From assembly GCF_013343215.1 (NCBI RefSeq), contig NZ_CP039143.1, positions 2,728,001 to 2,792,000 on the forward strand: 64,000 bases of DNA, written 5' to 3'. The notes beneath the pieces were generated by a model. That model saw only the letters and a program-made list of their open reading frames with translations, searched no databases and was not told the DNA's origin. Numbering within the stretch: the stretch's first letter is position 1; every line of letters begins with the position of its first letter. Positions 32,367 to 44,629 of this stretch are shown piece after piece. The DNA is from Acinetobacter sp. 10FS3-1 (GTDB lineage Bacteria; Pseudomonadota; Gammaproteobacteria; Pseudomonadales; Moraxellaceae). Made by a program: the position numbers and the translations under genes.

Positions 32367-32909
32367 ATGACCTCGATTTCCCATATTTCCATTAAAACCA
32401 TTCAAGGTGAAGAGATAAAGTTAGATCAATTCGCCGGAAAAGTTTTACTGATCGTCAATACCGCTTCCAAGTGCGGCCTGACCCCGCAGTATGAAGGTTT
32501 AGAAAAACTCTACCGTGAGAAAAAAGATCAAGGCCTCGAAATATTAGGTTTTCCAGCCAATAATTTTTTAGAACAGGAACCGGGCTCGAATGAAGAAATC
32601 CAGCAGTTCTGTTCACTGAACTATGATGTTTCTTTTCCGTTATTTGCTAAAATTTCTGTGGCTGGTCCAGATAAACATCCACTGTATCAAACATTGACAA
32701 CTGCACAGCCAGAACGTATCGGTGAAGGTCCATGGTGGAAAGACTTGGTGGATTATGGCCTGACCCCAAATGAACCGCCTGAAGTCCTCTGGAACTTTGA
32801 AAAGTTTCTGGTCAATAAACAGGGGCAAGTCGTCGCGCGTTTCGCTCCCGACATTACAGCGGATGATCCGCGTATCGTAGATGCGGTGAATGCTGAACTC
32901 GCCAAATAA
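32367..32909 (+). CDS. Glutathione peroxidase family protein (Cys type)
   Basis: A 180-residue thiol peroxidase. The active-site motif NTASKCGLTPQYEGLEKLY (Cys at about residue 36) uses Cys rather than selenocysteine. GFPANNFLEQEPGSNEEI supplies the conserved Gln/Asn region, and LWNFEKFLVNKQGQVV the conserved Trp-Asn. Such enzymes reduce lipid and organic hydroperoxides, usually with thioredoxin in bacteria. No signal peptide, so cytoplasmic. It lies between two related lipoproteins, and a strong hairpin follows it. Confidence 0.92.
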   Translation: MTSISHISIKTIQGEEIKLDQFAGKVLLIVNTASKCGLTPQYEGLEKLYREKKDQGLEILGFPANNFLEQEPGSNEEIQQFCSLNYDVSFPLFAKISVAGPDKHPLYQTLTTAQPERIGEGPWWKDLVDYGLTPNEPPEVLWNFEKFLVNKQGQVVARFAPDITADDPRIVDAVNAELAK

Positions 32910-32924
32910 CTGCTTACTGATTTT

Positions 32925-32955
32925 ATAAGTATCTATGAGCCTTATAGATACTTAT
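32925..32955. terminator. Terminator after the glutathione peroxidase gene
   Basis: A perfect 12-bp stem (ATAAGTATCTAT / ATAGATACTTAT) with a 7-nt loop followed by TTTTT, 15 bases past the stop. Confidence 0.8.
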
Positions 32956-33219
32956 TTTTGAAATCCTTCTCCCCCCTACTCTAGCTTGCCTGATCAAAGC
33001 GGCATGTAGCTGAAGATCTGCATAATTCATTCAGCAGGTAAAGCCCCCGTCATCTGTACACTGTATTGTACGACTTAGCTAAATCCTCCCCTGATTTCAG
33101 AGTGATCTCTGAGAGCACTTAAAAAAGATTTGTTATGACTTTGCAACAATCTTTTTTATCTCCATAGTTTGTCTCTATATTAACCCCAAGAAATATATCC
33201 AGATTGAGATCCTGATTTT
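32956..33219. other. Spacer upstream of the second lipoprotein gene
   Basis: With the terminator this makes a 310-base gap. It holds a stretch rich in T (ATCTTTTTTATC near 33150) and promoter-like AT sequence only. Confidence 0.4.
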
Positions 33220-33807
33220 ATGGCCAAGATACTTGCCAATGCCTTGCTTCCTTTTGCTTTATTTAGTTCGGCTATGGTCTTGTTAGGCTGCGAGCAAGCG
33301 GTAGAGCCGCCTGTTCAACCCGATGAGATTACCGCTTCCAAACCAGAGTTAAATTCTGAGCAGCCAGTATCTTCGGAAACAGCAGCTGAACGGAAAAGCG
33401 GTAACATGTTTTATATCGTTCGTGATGTGGCAGATATGCAGCTTAAAGCCGGTGATTATGTTGAGCAACTTAAACAGACACAATCTGAGTTACAAACCGC
33501 CCTCAATGACCAAGATCAGCTCAAGCTTCAGGCCACTGCCAACGTATTGAAACAACAGCTAAATGGCTTGAATCAAACGCTCAACAGCCTGAATTTAAAG
33601 AGCCAAGAGATTGATTCTATTCGCCAAAATATGATACAGGCCAATCAGCAAGTATTGGCTACTCCTTTATTCAAGGGCGACATTGACCTCACCCAGGTCG
33701 ACTTCAAGAAAATTGAACAGCAGCTAAATAGCGTCCAGCTTGAAATGATTAAACTGGCGGGCATGCTGATTCCGGACAATCAGAAGCAGTCCACTCAGGA
33801 AGGTTAA
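33220..33807 (+). CDS. Putative lipoprotein, paralogue of the one at 31642
   Basis: A 195-residue protein with a signal peptide ending in the lipobox LLGC (Cys at about residue 24). It is followed by a Pro/Glu-rich linker and a helical domain (residues about 65-190) with LNLKSQEIDSIRQNMIQANQ, which matches the LSLKSQEVHELRNKFIHSNQ region of the upstream lipoprotein at the same relative place. No repeat tail. Function unknown. The pair probably arose by duplication around the peroxidase gene. Confidence 0.72.
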   Translation: MAKILANALLPFALFSSAMVLLGCEQAVEPPVQPDEITASKPELNSEQPVSSETAAERKSGNMFYIVRDVADMQLKAGDYVEQLKQTQSELQTALNDQDQLKLQATANVLKQQLNGLNQTLNSLNLKSQEIDSIRQNMIQANQQVLATPLFKGDIDLTQVDFKKIEQQLNSVQLEMIKLAGMLIPDNQKQSTQEG

Positions 33808-33864
33808 TGTCCAGATCGCCTAGCTCCATTCACCTCTAGCAAATGGGGCTGGGCGATTGACTGG

Positions 33865-34896
33865 CTAAAGCCGCATATCCACCACAATACGACCATCAAT
33901 TTTGCCATGTGCCATCCGGTCAAAAATATCATTGATATTTTCAAGAGGTTCCACATGAATATGGGCCTTGACCTTACCGTGTGCCGCAATGTCCAGGGCT
34001 TCTTTTAAATCCAACCGGGTTCCCACAATAGAACCGCGTACGGTAATACCTTCAAGCACCATATCAAAGATTGACAAGTCAAATGTTCCTGGCGGCAAAC
34101 CATTTAATACCATGGTTCCACCACGACGAATGATGGCAATCGCCTGTGCAAATGCCTTTGGTGATACAGCAGTGACCAGTACACCATGACAACCTTCTCC
34201 GGTCGCTTTCATCACTTCTTCTTTCACATCCACTTTCAGGGCATTAATGGCAACATCTGCACCTAAACTTTTAGCCAGTTCCAGTTTGCTGTCATCTATA
34301 TCAATGGCTACGATATTAAAACCCATGGCTTTGGCATATTGAACTGCGACATGACCCAAACCGCCAATACCGGAAATGGCCACCCAGTCCCCAGTTTTGG
34401 CTTCGGTCATTTTCAGGCCTTTATAAACCGTCACCCCCGCACATAGAATCGGGGCTATTTCCAGCAGGTCGACTCCTTCAGGAATCACTCCCACATAATT
34501 GCCATCGGCCAAACAGTATTCAGCAAAACTACCATTCACTGAATAGCCTGAGTTTTGCTGTTGCTTACATAAGGTTTCCCAGCCAGCATAGCAATGATCA
34601 CAGTGCCCACAGGCAGAATACAGCCACGGAACACCCACAATATCACCCACCTTTAAGTGCTCAATACCTGCACCCACTTCAACCACTTCACCCACGCCTT
34701 CATGCCCGGGAATAAAGGGTAAAGTCGGTTTGACCGGCCAATCACCGTGTACCGCATGCAAATCGGTATGACAAACACCCGTGGCGATAATTTTCATTAA
34801 TACCTTACCGGGCGCAATTTTCGGAATTTCCACCTCTTGGATTTGCAGCGGCTGATTAAATTCAGTGACTACCGCCGCTTTCATTGTCGTTTTCAT
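33865..34896 (-). CDS. adhP: Zinc-dependent alcohol dehydrogenase (AdhP-like)
   Basis: A 343-residue medium-chain dehydrogenase. Catalytic zinc ligands are [13 protein letters not shown] (Cys) and GHEGVGEV (His-Glu); structural zinc ligands are in [15 protein letters not shown]. The NAD(P)-binding [17 protein letters not shown] lies near residue 175. Length and motifs match E. coli AdhP (336), a propanol-preferring ethanol/acetaldehyde enzyme. I chose the ATG at 34896 ([10 protein letters not shown]) because GGGAG is nine bases upstream; the longer frame to 34920 overlaps that ribosome site. It stands alone and is convergent with the lipoprotein gene. Confidence 0.9.
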   Translation of the reverse strand: MKTTMKAAVVTEFNQPLQIQEVEIPKIAPGKVLMKIIATGVCHTDLHAVHGDWPVKPTLPFIPGHEGVGEVVEVGAGIEHLKVGDIVGVPWLYSACGHCDHCYAGWETLCKQQQNSGYSVNGSFAEYCLADGNYVGVIPEGVDLLEIAPILCAGVTVYKGLKMTEAKTGDWVAISGIGGLGHVAVQYAKAMGFNIVAIDIDDSKLELAKSLGADVAINALKVDVKEEVMKATGEGCHGVLVTAVSPKAFAQAIAIIRRGGTMVLNGLPPGTFDLSIFDMVLEGITVRGSIVGTRLDLKEALDIAAHGKVKAHIHVEPLENINDIFDRMAHGKIDGRIVVDMRL

Positions 34897-35334
34897 ATTT
34901 ATTTTCTCCCAATTACTCATATCAAGGAGCCAACATTTTTAAGCGCTCTTTCTTCACTATATCGAATAATAAATAGCCAATAGTTAGAGATTTGTAGAAA
35001 ATTTGCGCACTTCCAAATATGATTATCAGAAAGAAAAATACCGGGAGAGGACTGAAAAACTTAAAGCAGCGGGAGAACACGCCTCTACTGCAAAACACTG
35101 GATTGCCAAGATTAAGACTAAAAAATGTTGTGGTTTAATATTTTAAATGGATTCTAAAATTTAATACCAACTGAATTGTTAAGAGGACTATCAAGCCCAG
35201 CTTTCTACGCCAAGTATTCCCTCAGCTGTCAAAAATTACAGGTATCTAACCAGAATCAAGCTTTGGATCAAACTTTAAGGTCAATATTGTCAGAAATAGA
35301 CAATGGCCTCGTGAGCTTATTGCTCGATAAAATT
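34897..35334. other. Spacer upstream of adhP with a possible small ORF
   Basis: 438 bases. Apart from the small ORF at 35003-35146, there is only AT-rich promoter-like sequence. Confidence 0.4.
35003..35146 (+). CDS. Possible small ORF or gene remnant (47 codons, TTG start)
   Basis: A short open frame with protein-like composition: SKYDYQKEKYRERTEKL followed by KAAGEHASTAKHWIAKIK and a Cys-Cys end. It is strongly charged and helical. The only candidate start in frame is TTG with no good ribosome site, so it may be the 3' remnant of a decayed gene. I do not recognise a family. Confidence 0.3.
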   Translation: MRTSKYDYQKEKYRERTEKLKAAGEHASTAKHWIAKIKTKKCCGLIF

Positions 35335-35640
35335 TTATTCTGCTTTTTGAGTGTTACGCCAGGCTTTAAATGCCGCCTGCATGGCATGCTGTTGATAAGG
35401 CTTGACCACACGACTTTCGAGAGTTGAAAAATCGCCTTTATAGACCAGATCCACCACCGATTTTGCCAGTTCCCGAATGCTGACACTACCTCGATGTTCA
35501 TATTGCAAGATTTCTTGTGGTGTCAACGCCACATCCCAGCAAGACAGTGCGGAACCCAGATCTACCGCGATACTGAGGTAATAATGAGCATCATCCTGAT
35601 AGAGTTCCCAAAAGTGGGGTTCATGAGCAATAAGGTTCAT
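35335..35640 (-). CDS. Hypothetical protein
   Basis: A 101-residue, probably cytoplasmic protein without membrane segments or a signal. Visible features are HFWELYQDDAHYYLSIAVDLG and an acidic-amphipathic pattern (TPQEILQYEHRGSVSIRELAKSVVDL) that looks like a folded helical domain. I do not recognise the family. It lies alone between the adhP region and the ATP synthase terminator, on the same strand as the atp operon but beyond its terminator. Confidence 0.6.
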   Translation of the reverse strand: MNLIAHEPHFWELYQDDAHYYLSIAVDLGSALSCWDVALTPQEILQYEHRGSVSIRELAKSVVDLVYKGDFSTLESRVVKPYQQHAMQAAFKAWRNTQKAE

Positions 35641-35752
35641 ATCAATTCATTAAGCAAATGATGGACTTAATATATTACATGAGCTGAATGAGAAGCTATG
35701 CAACTTTAGAGAGTATTTCTAGCCTTGCTTTCTAGGGGGAAGGCATAAAAAA

Positions 35753-35770
35753 ACCACCCTTTCGGGTGGT
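35753..35770 (-). terminator. Terminator of the atp operon
   Basis: ACCACCC / GGGTGGT stem with a 4-nt loop, then TTTTTTT on the minus strand, 23 bases past atpC. Confidence 0.88.
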
Positions 35771-35792
35771 CTTTTCAATCTCAAACCGACAA

Positions 35793-36212
35793 TTACATTG
35801 CGCGGTTTTTGATTTTGCGGATCGTTTCCAGCTGAGCAGCAGTTTCTGCAAGAGCAGCCAAAGCAGCAGCAGCATCCAAATCGCTCTTTTGATTGGCCAG
35901 CAATTGTTCAGCGTGTTTACGCGCTTCAATAATTGCCGCTTCATCCAAGTTTTCTGCACGGACTGCTGTATCAGCAAGAACCGTAACAACATGCGGTTGA
36001 ACTTCTAGAATACCACCAGATACATAGATCAACTCTTCTGTACCATTTTCCAAAATAACGCGGATCGCGCCAGGTTGGAGCAAAGTTACTAGCGGTGCAT
36101 GACCAGGCATAATACCCAGCTCACCACCAGCACCTTTTGCAATTAGCATCGTCACAGTGCCTGAGTACAAAGACTCCTGAACACTTACAACATCACATTG
36201 CATAGTCGCCAT
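35793..36212 (-). CDS. atpC: ATP synthase F1 subunit epsilon
   Basis: A 139-residue central-stalk subunit. The N-terminal beta-barrel has GELGIMPGHAPLVTLLQPG and IYVSGGILEVQPHVVTVLAD; the C-terminal two-helix domain (about 90-139) can inhibit ATP hydrolysis. It is the last gene of atpIBEFHAGDC, 27 bases after atpD, and is followed by a hairpin terminator. Confidence 0.96.
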   Translation of the reverse strand: MATMQCDVVSVQESLYSGTVTMLIAKGAGGELGIMPGHAPLVTLLQPGAIRVILENGTEELIYVSGGILEVQPHVVTVLADTAVRAENLDEAAIIEARKHAEQLLANQKSDLDAAAALAALAETAAQLETIRKIKNRAM

Positions 36213-36239
36213 GAGAATCTCCTAAATTAGAGTAGCTAA

Positions 36240-37649
<1,410 letters not shown>

Positions 37650-37660
37650 TCAAAATAATG

Positions 37661-38530
37661 TTAAACGGCAGCGGCACCACCAACGATCTCAGAAATTTCC
37701 TGAGTAATCGCGGCTTGACGCAGCTTGTTATAAATAAGTTGCAGGCTCTTAATGATCTCGCCTGCGTTGTCTGTCGCTGCTTTCATAGCGACCATACGTG
37801 CAGACTGCTCACATGCGATGTTTTCAATCACACCTTGATACACCACAGACTCGATATAGCGAACCAACAAACCATTTAAAAGCTCTTCAGCTTCAGGTTC
37901 GTAGATATAGTCCCAACCGTATTGACGGTTAAGATTCTTGTCTTCTTCAGCAGCTGCCAAAGGAACAAGTTGTTCGATCTTTTGATTTTGAGTCATGGCA
38001 TTGACAAAGCCGTTTGATACCAGATAAATACGATCTAACTCGCCTTTATCATAAGCATCCAACATCACCTGTACAGAACCAGATAACTGCTCAAGACTCG
38101 GTGTATCGCCTACGTTTGTAGTCGCACCCAGCACTTTACCGCCGTAGTTTTTAAAAAAAGAAACCGCTTTTTGACCAATTAAAGCAAATTGAACTTCAAT
38201 TGACTGCTCTTGTTGCTGCTGGACGTGTTTAACCACTTTCTTGAACAGGTTAATGTTCAAACCACCAGCCAGGCCACGATCTGAAGACACAATGATATAG
38301 CCAACGCGCTTAACCGGGCGGTCTACCATATAACGGTGTTTGTATTCAGGATTCGCTTGAACCAAGTGAGCAATTACACGGTGCATATTTTCGGCATACG
38401 GACGGCCTTGAGCCATGCGCTCTTGCGCACGACGCATCTTAGAAGCTGCTACCATTTGCATCGCGCGAGTAATTTTCTGCGTGCTCTTGATACTAGCTAC
38501 TTTGGCGCGAATTTCTTTTAAATTTGCCAT
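37661..38530 (-). CDS. atpG: ATP synthase F1 subunit gamma
   Basis: A 289-residue rotor shaft subunit. The N-terminal helix [21 protein letters not shown] and C-terminal [43 protein letters not shown] form the coiled coil that turns inside alpha3-beta3; [16 protein letters not shown] is the conserved middle motif. It lies between atpA and atpD. Confidence 0.97.
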   Translation of the reverse strand: MANLKEIRAKVASIKSTQKITRAMQMVAASKMRRAQERMAQGRPYAENMHRVIAHLVQANPEYKHRYMVDRPVKRVGYIIVSSDRGLAGGLNINLFKKVVKHVQQQQEQSIEVQFALIGQKAVSFFKNYGGKVLGATTNVGDTPSLEQLSGSVQVMLDAYDKGELDRIYLVSNGFVNAMTQNQKIEQLVPLAAAEEDKNLNRQYGWDYIYEPEAEELLNGLLVRYIESVVYQGVIENIACEQSARMVAMKAATDNAGEIIKSLQLIYNKLRQAAITQEISEIVGGAAAV

Positions 38531-38619
38531 ACGCTTAACCTAGTATTCGAAAGCCCTTGCGAGCTTCCGAAGGTTGATTCCGTGAACCAAACCAATACTA
38601 AATTCAACAAGGTTGAAAA

Positions 38620-40164
38620 TTAGTAAGTTTGAGTCGCTTTAAAGCTTTCAATACCTGCTTTGATTGCAGCTTCGATGTCTTTGTTATAATCACCAGTGTC
38701 ATCGATTTTTTGCATTAACGCAGCATGCTCTGAACGGAAGTAAGAAATTAACGCAGCATCAAAGTCTACGATTTTCTTCACTTCAACATCAGCCATGTAG
38801 CCTTCGTTAGAGGCATAAATTGAAACAGCCTGGTCAGCAATTGAGTATGGAGCATATTGTTTTTGCTTCATTAACTCAGTTACACGTTGACCATGTTCAA
38901 GTTGCTTACGAGTTGCTTCGTCAAGGTCAGAAGCGAACTGAGCAAACGCTGCCAATTCACGGTATTGTGCTAAAGCGGTACGGATACCACCAGACAATTT
39001 CTTGATGATCTTAGTTTGCGCTGAACCACCTACACGAGATACAGAGATACCCGCGTTCACAGCAGGACGGATACCTGAGTTGAACAGAGATGTTTCAAGG
39101 AAGATCTGACCATCAGTAATCGAAATTACGTTTGTCGGTACGAATGCAGATACGTCACCTGCTTGAGTTTCAATAATTGGCAATGCAGTTAGAGAACCAG
39201 TCTGGCCTTTAACTTCACCATTAGTGAATTTCTCAACATAGTCAGCAGATACACGAGAAGCACGTTCAAGTAGACGCGAGTGTAGATAGAACACGTCACC
39301 TGGATATGCTTCACGACCTGGCGGACGACGAAGAAGCAATGAGATTTGACGGTAAGCCACTGCTTGCTTAGACAAGTCATCATAGATGATCAGTGCATCT
39401 TCACCGCGGTCACGGAAGTATTCACCCATTGTACAGCCAGAGTACGGAGCCAGATACAGCATTGCTGCTGGATCAGCTGCAGCAGCTGCTACAACAGTGG
39501 TATACGCCATCGCGCCAGTTTCTTCCAGCTTGCGTACTACGTTGGCAATCGTCGATTGTTTCTGACCGATTGCTACATAGATACATTTAATGCCAGAGTT
39601 TTTCTGAGCGATGATCGCATCGATCGCCATAGCTGTTTTACCAGTCTGACGGTCACCAATGATCAACTCACGCTGACCACGGCCGATTGGAATCATTGTA
39701 TCTACTGATTTATAACCAGTTTGTACAGGCTGATCCACTGATTGACGCCAAATTACGCCTGGTGCAACTTTTTCTACTGCATCAGTTAATTTCGCATCGA
39801 TCGGGCCTTTACCATCAATCGGGTTACCCAAAGCATCGACAACACGGCCTAGAAGTTCAGGACCAACCGGAACTTCTAATACGCGACCTGTACAACGCGC
39901 TTTTTGGCCTTCTTGAAGGCTTAAGTAGTTACCTAAAACAACGACGCCCACTGAATCCTGTTCTAGGTTCAGTGCCATACCGTATAAGCCGCCGTCGAAT
40001 TCGATCATTTCACCGTACATTGCATCAGCAAGGCCGTGAATACGCACAATACCGTCGGAAACCATAACAATGGTTCCTTCGTTCTTAGCGGTCGCGCTGG
40101 TGTCCAGATCGCCGATACGCTGTTTAATGAGCGCACTGATCTCGGATGGATTCAGTTGTTGCAT
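38620..40164 (-). CDS. atpA: ATP synthase F1 subunit alpha
   Basis: A 514-residue nucleotide-binding regulatory subunit. It has Walker [16 protein letters not shown] (about 170-184), the alpha signature [17 protein letters not shown], and the DELSEED-equivalent C-terminal region. The ATG at 40164 ([10 protein letters not shown]) has GAGG upstream and matches the E. coli start (513 residues); the frame opens five codons earlier. It lies between atpH and atpG. Confidence 0.98.
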   Translation of the reverse strand: MQQLNPSEISALIKQRIGDLDTSATAKNEGTIVMVSDGIVRIHGLADAMYGEMIEFDGGLYGMALNLEQDSVGVVVLGNYLSLQEGQKARCTGRVLEVPVGPELLGRVVDALGNPIDGKGPIDAKLTDAVEKVAPGVIWRQSVDQPVQTGYKSVDTMIPIGRGQRELIIGDRQTGKTAMAIDAIIAQKNSGIKCIYVAIGQKQSTIANVVRKLEETGAMAYTTVVAAAAADPAAMLYLAPYSGCTMGEYFRDRGEDALIIYDDLSKQAVAYRQISLLLRRPPGREAYPGDVFYLHSRLLERASRVSADYVEKFTNGEVKGQTGSLTALPIIETQAGDVSAFVPTNVISITDGQIFLETSLFNSGIRPAVNAGISVSRVGGSAQTKIIKKLSGGIRTALAQYRELAAFAQFASDLDEATRKQLEHGQRVTELMKQKQYAPYSIADQAVSIYASNEGYMADVEVKKIVDFDAALISYFRSEHAALMQKIDDTGDYNKDIEAAIKAGIESFKATQTY

Positions 40165-40210
40165 TGCGCTATACCTCAATCTTTTTAAAGTTCAGTCTTC
40201 TTATATGCAA

Positions 40211-40747
40211 TTAAGCCAGAAGACGAGTACGCATTTTTTCAAGCTTGTTAAGCGCAGAATCATCTATCACTTGGTCGCCTGCACGAATAACTACACCAGC
40301 AATAAGCTCTGGTTTTACTTCTACAGAAACATTTACCGCAGCTTCGAATTTTTTCTCGAGCGCTTGCGCTAACGTTTGTTCTTGTACAGAAGTTAATGGG
40401 AATGCTGATTCAATTACAACATCCACAGTATTGTTATTCTGTGATTTGAGCTGTTCATATTCTGCAGCAATTTCAGGAAGCAGAGTCAGACGGTCATTTT
40501 CTGCAAGCAATGTCAAAAAGTTAGACACTGCTGCGGTCTGATCTTCACCTAAAATTTTAGCAAAAAGAGCCACCTGCTCGGCAGGTGTAAGCTCAGGGCG
40601 ATTTAGATAAGCTGAAAATGCTTCGTCTTGCACCGCAGCACTGAGCACTTCAAGTACAGTTGACCATGAGTCAGTTGCACTCTGCTCAGAAGCATAAGCA
40701 AATGCTGCCTTAGCGTAAGGGCGTGCCAACGTCAAGAGTTCAGCCAT
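40211..40747 (-). CDS. atpH: ATP synthase F1 subunit delta
   Basis: A 178-residue peripheral-stalk subunit that links F1 alpha to subunit b. The N-terminal [17 protein letters not shown] and the C-terminal [30 protein letters not shown] are family hallmarks. It follows atpF after 12 bases. Confidence 0.96.
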   Translation of the reverse strand: MAELLTLARPYAKAAFAYASEQSATDSWSTVLEVLSAAVQDEAFSAYLNRPELTPAEQVALFAKILGEDQTAAVSNFLTLLAENDRLTLLPEIAAEYEQLKSQNNNTVDVVIESAFPLTSVQEQTLAQALEKKFEAAVNVSVEVKPELIAGVVIRAGDQVIDDSALNKLEKMRTRLLA

Positions 40748-40759
40748 AATCCGCCTCTC

Positions 40760-41230
40760 TTAAAGTTTAGCAGCCAGCTGAGTCAGCATGGCATTGTGAG
40801 CTTCTGCATCAACTTGTTGGCTCAGAATTTTCTCTGCACCCGTCACTGCAAGAGCAGCAACTTGTTGACGTAATTCTTCGCGAGCAGAATTGATTTCTGT
40901 ATCAACAGCTTCTTTTGCTTGTTGACGAATACGCTCACCTTCCGCAGATGCTTGGGTACGAGCTTCTTCTACCAATTGCGCTGCACGACGGTTCGCTTGT
41001 TCGATCAATTGAGCCGCTTGTGCCTTTGCTGCATCTAACTCAGCTTTCACTTGTGCTTGCGCGTCTGCAAGGTCAGCTTTCGCTTTTTCAGCAGCATTTA
41101 AGCCATCAGCAATTTTACGCTGACGTTCACTAATCGCATTGATTAGTGGTGGCCAAACGAATTTCATGCAGAATGCGACAAAAATCGCAAACGCAATCGC
41201 TTGGCCAAACAATGTGAGGTTGATATTCAT
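40760..41230 (-). CDS. atpF: ATP synthase Fo subunit b
   Basis: A 156-residue subunit with one N-terminal transmembrane helix (residues about 4-26, [22 protein letters not shown]). A long Ala/Gln/Glu-rich coiled coil follows and dimerises as the stator stalk. Length equals that of E. coli AtpF (156). Confidence 0.96.
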   Translation of the reverse strand: MNINLTLFGQAIAFAIFVAFCMKFVWPPLINAISERQRKIADGLNAAEKAKADLADAQAQVKAELDAAKAQAAQLIEQANRRAAQLVEEARTQASAEGERIRQQAKEAVDTEINSAREELRQQVAALAVTGAEKILSQQVDAEAHNAMLTQLAAKL

Positions 41231-41269
41231 TGCAAATTCCTCAAATAGTGAATTTCGGAATTAAGCTGA

Positions 41270-41524
<255 letters not shown>

Positions 41525-41597
41525 TCAGAGGTTAGGTTTATACCCAATTAAATTAAAAATTGTACCTAACCATCTTATGACAGTTAGGCAATTAACA

Positions 41598-42476
<879 letters not shown>

Positions 42477-42577
42477 TCACACCTGGTCAATGTCAAAAAA
42501 CTAATAGAACAAGCGAACATCGCGTGCTGCTTGATATCTCGCCTGCTCAAAAAAAACTTTTCAATTTTTTGTTGTGC

Positions 42578-42976
42578 TTAAACTCGTTTTTGTAGACGTG
42601 ACACCCAAAACGGAGCGACCCACGACATGGCCTGAACGAGCATAAAACCACAAAACAACGCCACCGCTGACAACGGCTTAACATTGCCTAAAATTAAAAT
42701 GAAGCCAACAATCACGATTGCAAACTTGCCCATCATACCTTTATACATGTTCGAAAGAACCTGTTTAGAGGCACGAGCTCCCGCTGTCCGAAACGATTGC
42801 CATGAAAAATAACAGGTCGCAAGCCAACAGACGAACGCCCCTAAAGCGGCACTCAAGGCTGCGGTTGAGTCTTTCACGACCCAGCCGATCAAGGCTGAAA
42901 CAGGGATCATACACGCTTGTAAGAGGACTAAAGCTTTCGCTAATCGTCGGTCAATCAAGCGACTAGTTCGGCTCAT
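42578..42976 (-). CDS. atpI: ATP synthase subunit I
   Basis: A 132-residue, four-helix membrane protein, the first gene of the atp operon. AtpI assists assembly of the c-ring and may transport Mg. Typical features are the basic N-terminus (SRTSRLIDRRLAKAL), a GALVGWVVKDSTAALSAALGAFVC-like region and an SNMYKGMMGKFAIVI loop. About 100 bases separate it from atpB. The operon promoter should lie in 42977-43150. Confidence 0.9.
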   Translation of the reverse strand: MSRTSRLIDRRLAKALVLLQACMIPVSALIGWVVKDSTAALSAALGAFVCWLATCYFSWQSFRTAGARASKQVLSNMYKGMMGKFAIVIVGFILILGNVKPLSAVALFCGFMLVQAMSWVAPFWVSRLQKRV

Positions 42977-43150
42977 TATTTATTCACTCACTGCAAGCAT
43001 GCTTGACAAGTTTAGCTGATGATTATTTTTAATCGCAGGCATTATAGAGTTACACCCCTGAACATGCAATCTTTTCCCGACCTTAGTCGTGTTTTTTTCC
43101 ACAGGCCAAATGCTGGCAAACTAATCAAAACTTGTCTATTTTTTAAATCA

Positions 43151-43984
43151 TTAGCGCGCACTTAACACGCAGTTCTGGGTTTGTCCAGCCAATTTCTGCC
43201 AGCCCTGTATAAAGTCCCCTACCCCATTCATGCTTTCATCCACCGTCTGAAAGACAATTGGCTGGAGTTTACGGTACTGACTTTTTCCGGCATGTGCTTC
43301 GGCCAGCAGGCACATTTTGGGTTGTGGACGGTGATCATGCAGGAACTTGATCTGTGCCATGGTCGGTGCCACATGCGGATCATCGGTCATGGCGCCCATG
43401 AACTTGAGGTTCAGCGGACGTTCCAGATACTGATAGGCATCGTGATAGGCCCAATAAGGACGGGCTTTGCTGACAGAGTGGTAACGCTGGGCTGTGGCCA
43501 ACATGTTTTGCGCAAAGTCACGTGCATTGTTCCAGTAAATTTCACGATATTGCGGTAATTGCTGGGAACGCAAGGCCGCAATAAAGAAACCGATACGGAC
43601 TGCATTATTCGGATCCAGCCAGACATGGGTATCGACCGTCTCCTTTAAGGCAGCACCTTTAGGATTACGCATCGGCAAGATACTCAGGATCCCTGATTCC
43701 AAAAGAGCGATACTTTTTTTATTGTCCAGCACTTTGGACAGCGGCGCTTCATGGGCCTGTCCCAGCCAGATCACCAGTCCGGCATCTTGAATGGTTTTAC
43801 GGTGTGCCGGAGTCAGACTGACATCATGACCACTTTGATTGGCCAGTAATAAGGTTGGCTGCTCCGCCCCCTGGGTAATTTTCTTGGCAATCAGATAAAT
43901 GGGCTGCGTCGAAACCACCAGACTTTGTGACCAGCTGAATGTGCTGAATAAAGCCAGACTACACAGGGCAAGGAAACGGAACAT
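43151..43984 (-). CDS. znuA: Zinc ABC transporter substrate-binding protein
   Basis: A 277-residue periplasmic protein with a signal peptide (ends SWSQ, about residue 20). Zinc-binding His positions typical of the cluster A-I fold are recognisable in SGHDVSLTPAHRKT, THVWLDPNN and WAYHDAYQYLE. Unlike E. coli ZnuA, it has no long His-rich loop between the first two ligands (the loop is MRNPKGAALKETVDTH), so it is a short form. It is divergent from zur-znuC-znuB, and the intergenic region holds a perfect Zur palindrome 37 bases from this start, so it should be repressed when zinc is plentiful. Confidence 0.9.
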   Translation of the reverse strand: MFRFLALCSLALFSTFSWSQSLVVSTQPIYLIAKKITQGAEQPTLLLANQSGHDVSLTPAHRKTIQDAGLVIWLGQAHEAPLSKVLDNKKSIALLESGILSILPMRNPKGAALKETVDTHVWLDPNNAVRIGFFIAALRSQQLPQYREIYWNNARDFAQNMLATAQRYHSVSKARPYWAYHDAYQYLERPLNLKFMGAMTDDPHVAPTMAQIKFLHDHRPQPKMCLLAEAHAGKSQYRKLQPIVFQTVDESMNGVGDFIQGWQKLAGQTQNCVLSAR

Positions 43985-44020
43985 GAGTAGAACTCACCTA
44001 AAAACGAGGAAATTGTTAAG

Positions 44021-44035
44021 TGTTATAATATAACA
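44021..44035. promoter_or_regulatory. Zur box
   Basis: TGTTATAATATAACA, a perfect palindrome around 44028. It equals the core of the gammaproteobacterial Zur consensus (GTTATAWTATAAC). It lies between divergent znuA and zur-znuC-znuB. Confidence 0.88.
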
Positions 44036-44131
44036 AAATAGCAAAAATACCTATGCCTGATCGAAACTCCAGGTACTTCATGCTAAGATTTGAAATCTTT
44101 TTAATTTTCAGTTTCGCACTTGAGGTGAACT

Positions 44132-44629
44132 ATGGGTTCATGTTCGCACGAGCACCACAACGCATTGCATGGCGTGCACGATCATTCAAATGTCGAGCGC
44201 CGTCTTGCAGAAGCGGAAAGTATTTGTGCAGCAACTGGAGCACGACTGACGCCGCTGCGCAAAGAAGTGCTGGAACTCATCCTGAAGGCGAGCGGCCCTA
44301 TGGGCGCCTATGATCTACTGGCACAAATGAAAAATGCCAGTGACCGTCCTGCTGCACCGCCTACCGTCTATCGTACCCTCGACTTTCTATTAGAAAAAGG
44401 CTTTATTCATCGCCTGACTTCTATTAATGCCTATATTCCCTGCTGTCATCCGCGTGAAGGTCACCAGGCTGCCTTTTTAATTTGTACGGCGTGTAAGGCC
44501 GTCAAAGAAGCTTCTGCACAGGATCTGCTGAATCAGCTAGATGCTCTGGCCGCCTCTGATGGTTTTAGCTCACACCACAGTATTATCGAGATTTCAGGAA
44601 CCTGTCAGCAGTGCCAGAACAAAGCATGA
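44132..44629 (+). CDS. zur: Zinc uptake regulator (Fur family)
   Basis: A 165-residue repressor. The N-terminus is His-rich (CSHEHHNALHGVHDH), then a winged helix (LTPLRKEVLELILKASGPMGAYDLLAQM... PPTVYRTLDFLLEKGFIHRL, about 40-105). The dimerisation domain has the structural zinc Cys pairs (CTACK near residue 122 and CQQC near 160). It represses znu genes when zinc-bound. Its last bases overlap znuC (ATGA), so regulator and transporter are co-translated and autoregulated through the Zur box. Confidence 0.94.
   Translation: MGSCSHEHHNALHGVHDHSNVERRLAEAESICAATGARLTPLRKEVLELILKASGPMGAYDLLAQMKNASDRPAAPPTVYRTLDFLLEKGFIHRLTSINAYIPCCHPREGHQAAFLICTACKAVKEASAQDLLNQLDALAASDGFSSHHSIIEISGTCQQCQNKA

Noticed and set aside
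32367..32909. Selenocysteine in the glutathione peroxidase
   Set aside because: The active-site codon is TGC (Cys), and the frame has no internal TGA.
39346..39708. 120-codon plus-strand ORF
   Set aside because: It is antisense to atpA, which is certain.
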